Shown in pieces: positions 61,780 to 64,000 of a stretch of 64,000 nucleotides of DNA; position 1 is the stretch's first letter, and each line of letters opens with the position of its first letter. A program made the translations under genes and the position numbers. The stretch covers positions 8,960,001 through 9,024,000 of the forward strand of contig JABWDB010000005.1 in the NCBI GenBank assembly GCA_019614645.1, in the 5' to 3' direction. The notes beneath the pieces are model-generated. The model was not told the origin of the DNA, searched no databases, and worked only from the letters and a program-made list of their open reading frames with translations. The stretch is from Stratiolaelaps scimitus (taxonomy: Eukaryota > Arthropoda > Arachnida > Mesostigmata > Laelapidae).

Positions 61780-63124
61780 GTAGACATCGTACAGACGATA
61801 CATACAAGCGATGCATACGGCGGAGCAAGGAAAAGAACAACGCGAGTGCAGCAGGTTGCTACCGCGCTCGGCATAGCTGACTGATGATTTGGCTAAGCCA
61901 GCTGCCGACCAACGGGTGCCAGCCACGCAGTTGATGTTTGCTTTCAACCCGCGGCACACTGCAGCTATTACAGCAGCGAAGGCGAACGATGCTGACAGAG
62001 CTTCAGCAGGTCGTATGACCCTACGATAACAGGTATAACAGCAAAGTGCAGAAAAAGGCAGGCAACGTCCAATCTAGCTTACGCCAGCTGCGCGAGCCAG
62101 CCTTGGCCCTTGCCAGACCTGCCCGCTGCTGCTGCTCGAGCGTTCGGTGATACCTTATACCTTGCACGTAGTAGCAGCAGCAGCGTTGGACGACTACCAC
62201 AAGACAGAACGATGATGGCGACAACGACGATGAGATGGAAAAATGAAGAGATCTGCTGACGGGCGGCGCAGCTTAGTCGTGTCGTGCTGCAACAGCAGCT
62301 GGACGGCTCGAATGAGCAGTGAGCGTCCGCGGCGCGATAATGCTGCTAGCGTTGTGTTGCTGCTCGCGGTCGTTGGAACGATCGGCAGCTACCTAGGAAG
62401 AAATCGCTAGCAAGAGACTGCCAAGCGGGAGAAACCGCCGCCAGAGACAAGGTACACCATCTTATGATCACATCAGCTCGCACAGCGCTTGCAAGATCTC
62501 AGCCGGTGGTTGGAGGAGAGCAAGGGGTGGAGATGCAACGATGCTCGTCGCAAGGCGAAGGCGCTGCCGCTACGATCGGCTGTGAACAGCTGGCAGCTGG
62601 CAAGCAACGATGGTAACGGAGGGAGCTCGCCGGCCGGCTAGCGGCGAGCAAACAGACAAGGTAAACCACGGCAAGGCCGGCGTGCTCTGGTCTGGCCACG
62701 GAACGTAGGGAAGAGATTGCGCGCCACTGGGCTCAAGCGCTCGCGAGGCTCGGGCTGGCCGAGGCCGCCACCGCCGCCATCAACTGCGGCTTCCATAGCC
62801 GTCTACCCGGCTGCCACGGCTTGCTTTCCGGGGCAGCGGCGAGTCCCGAAGGCAAAGGCAATGCCGAAGAGAGCTCGAACGGCGGACAAACAGCAGCCGG
62901 CTGCGCGCGCGGCTACGGTGGCTGAATCAACGAACGCGGTTCACGGCTCGGCAGCTGCCGGAACGAAAATAGCTTTTCTGAAAGCGTTCTCATTCCCTCA
63001 GCGCTCATGTGAAGGTAGGGGTGAGAACTGAAGGAGAAACGCCGAGATGCGAAGGAGAGATCTGCGGGAAAACGGGAGGGCAGGGGAGAAATGAGAAGCT
63101 TGGGAGCTTCTCCCTTAGGCAGCA

Positions 63125-63144
63125 GTCTCTCTCTCTCTCTCTCT
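63125..63144. repeat. (CT)n microsatellite
   Basis: About ten CT units near the end of the window. Confidence 0.85.
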
Positions 63145-64000
63145 AACACTATCTCTTGGTTTCTCCCTCTGGCGAGCGCTCGGCGTGTCCCGCGGCGGTG
63201 AGGAAGCCTGAGGTCCTGAGAGCTTCAGGCCTCACTGGGCCGGCATGAACAGAGCCTCTACAGCAGCGGCAGGTGCACGAGGCTCTTTGCCTTACCAGCC
63301 AGGCTCTTTGCCTCCCTGCCTGCCTTCCTTTCTCCGCGATGCATTCGCTGTCTGTGATGCTACCGTGTGCGTGCGATGCGTCCGTGAGGCTGTTGTCCGC
63401 GTTGGGATACTGAAGCGAGTGAGCGGGTGGGAGACTGAGAGCTCTCGTTCCCTACTCACTGGTCTGCGAGTGACTCCCGTGTATGAATACGTGGCAGTGC
63501 ATGTCCGTGTGTAGTTGGGTATATGAGTGTGCGTGTGTGTGTGTGTACGATGTCGAGATGGTGGCCCACATCATCCTGAAGCGGCCACAACCGCCATCAC
63601 ACGGGGCGAACAAGGCACGAACGCCGCATGTAGGCTTGGACCGAAGGAAGGAATGACGGAGAACGATAAATAGCATGGAAGACAACCAGCCAGCTAGATA
63701 GGCAACCAGGCAACAAACCAACAAACCTACTAACCAACCTGGGAGAGCTATCCTCCCCCAAGGGGGTCGGGTCGGGGGAATCAGCCAGAGAGGTTGCTTC
63801 TTCGGAACGGAGGAGAGCGACATCCAGCGCACGGAAAAAGATAGAGAGATAGAACGAGGAGGGAACGGGCCGCACCGCCGACACGGCCACTGCTACCATG
63901 ACAGGAGGGAGGAAGCTATGGCGGTCGGCTTCGGTATCTCGCTCTCTTCCACCAGCTCTACCTCTCTCTCCTCTGATTCTCGTTTGATCGTCATTTTCTC

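Larger units (their letters stand above)
61000..64000. other. GC/CpG-rich, triplet-rich block 8
   Basis: CAG/AGC runs (61205-61225, 61446-61478, 62110-62130, 62170-62185), a CT run and CpG-rich stretches up to the window end. The plus frame at 62717-63031 (104 codons, Ala/Pro/Arg-rich) ends just after a possible splice donor (GAAG followed by GTAGGG at about 63015). It has no domain I recognise. The block may continue beyond the window. Confidence 0.4.

Overview
The window looks like nuclear DNA of a metazoan, most likely an arthropod. A mite or other chelicerate is a guess from the texture (Tc1/mariner elements, abundant TA, CA, GA and CAG/CAA repeats, intermediate GC), not from any diagnostic gene. 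I found no bacterial-style operons, no rRNA, no convincing tRNA, no CRISPR array and no host protein-coding exon that I could assign to a family. Open reading frames are mostly 60-150 codons, overlap one another on both strands, and owe their length to triplet repeats or chance.

The one region with clear biological identity is 30537-32656, a decayed Tc1-like DNA transposon of the IR/DR type (long inverted ends, each holding two copies of a short direct repeat). Its transposase reads on the minus strand from about 32365 to 30733. It is dead several times over: start-proximal frameshift, further frameshifts, loss of the first catalytic Asp region, Ala in place of the second catalytic Asp, and an in-frame stop. 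The third catalytic residue (Glu) is kept at the canonical DD34E spacing. A second transposon, an 825-bp internally deleted mariner (30802-31626), sits inside the 3' part of that transposase gene. The mariner has 27-bp terminal inverted repeats that match perfectly and is flanked by TA on both sides, so it arrived after the Tc1-like copy and looks younger.

The rest alternates between two textures. GC- and CpG-rich blocks full of CAG/CTG/GCC/GAC triplets lie at roughly 0.7-3.5, 7.5-9.4, 13.0-17.7, 19.4-21.7, 25.2-27.5, 33.0-36.7, 54.7-55.6 and 61.0-64.0 kb. Between them lie AT-richer stretches with TA microsatellites, the longest at 50462-50555 and 59863-59965. The blocks could be promoters, untranslated exons or enhancer-like DNA of neighbouring genes, or parts of a very long intron; the sequence alone does not decide. 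A few core-promoter-like motifs and one polyGln/polyHis ORF are listed with low confidence.
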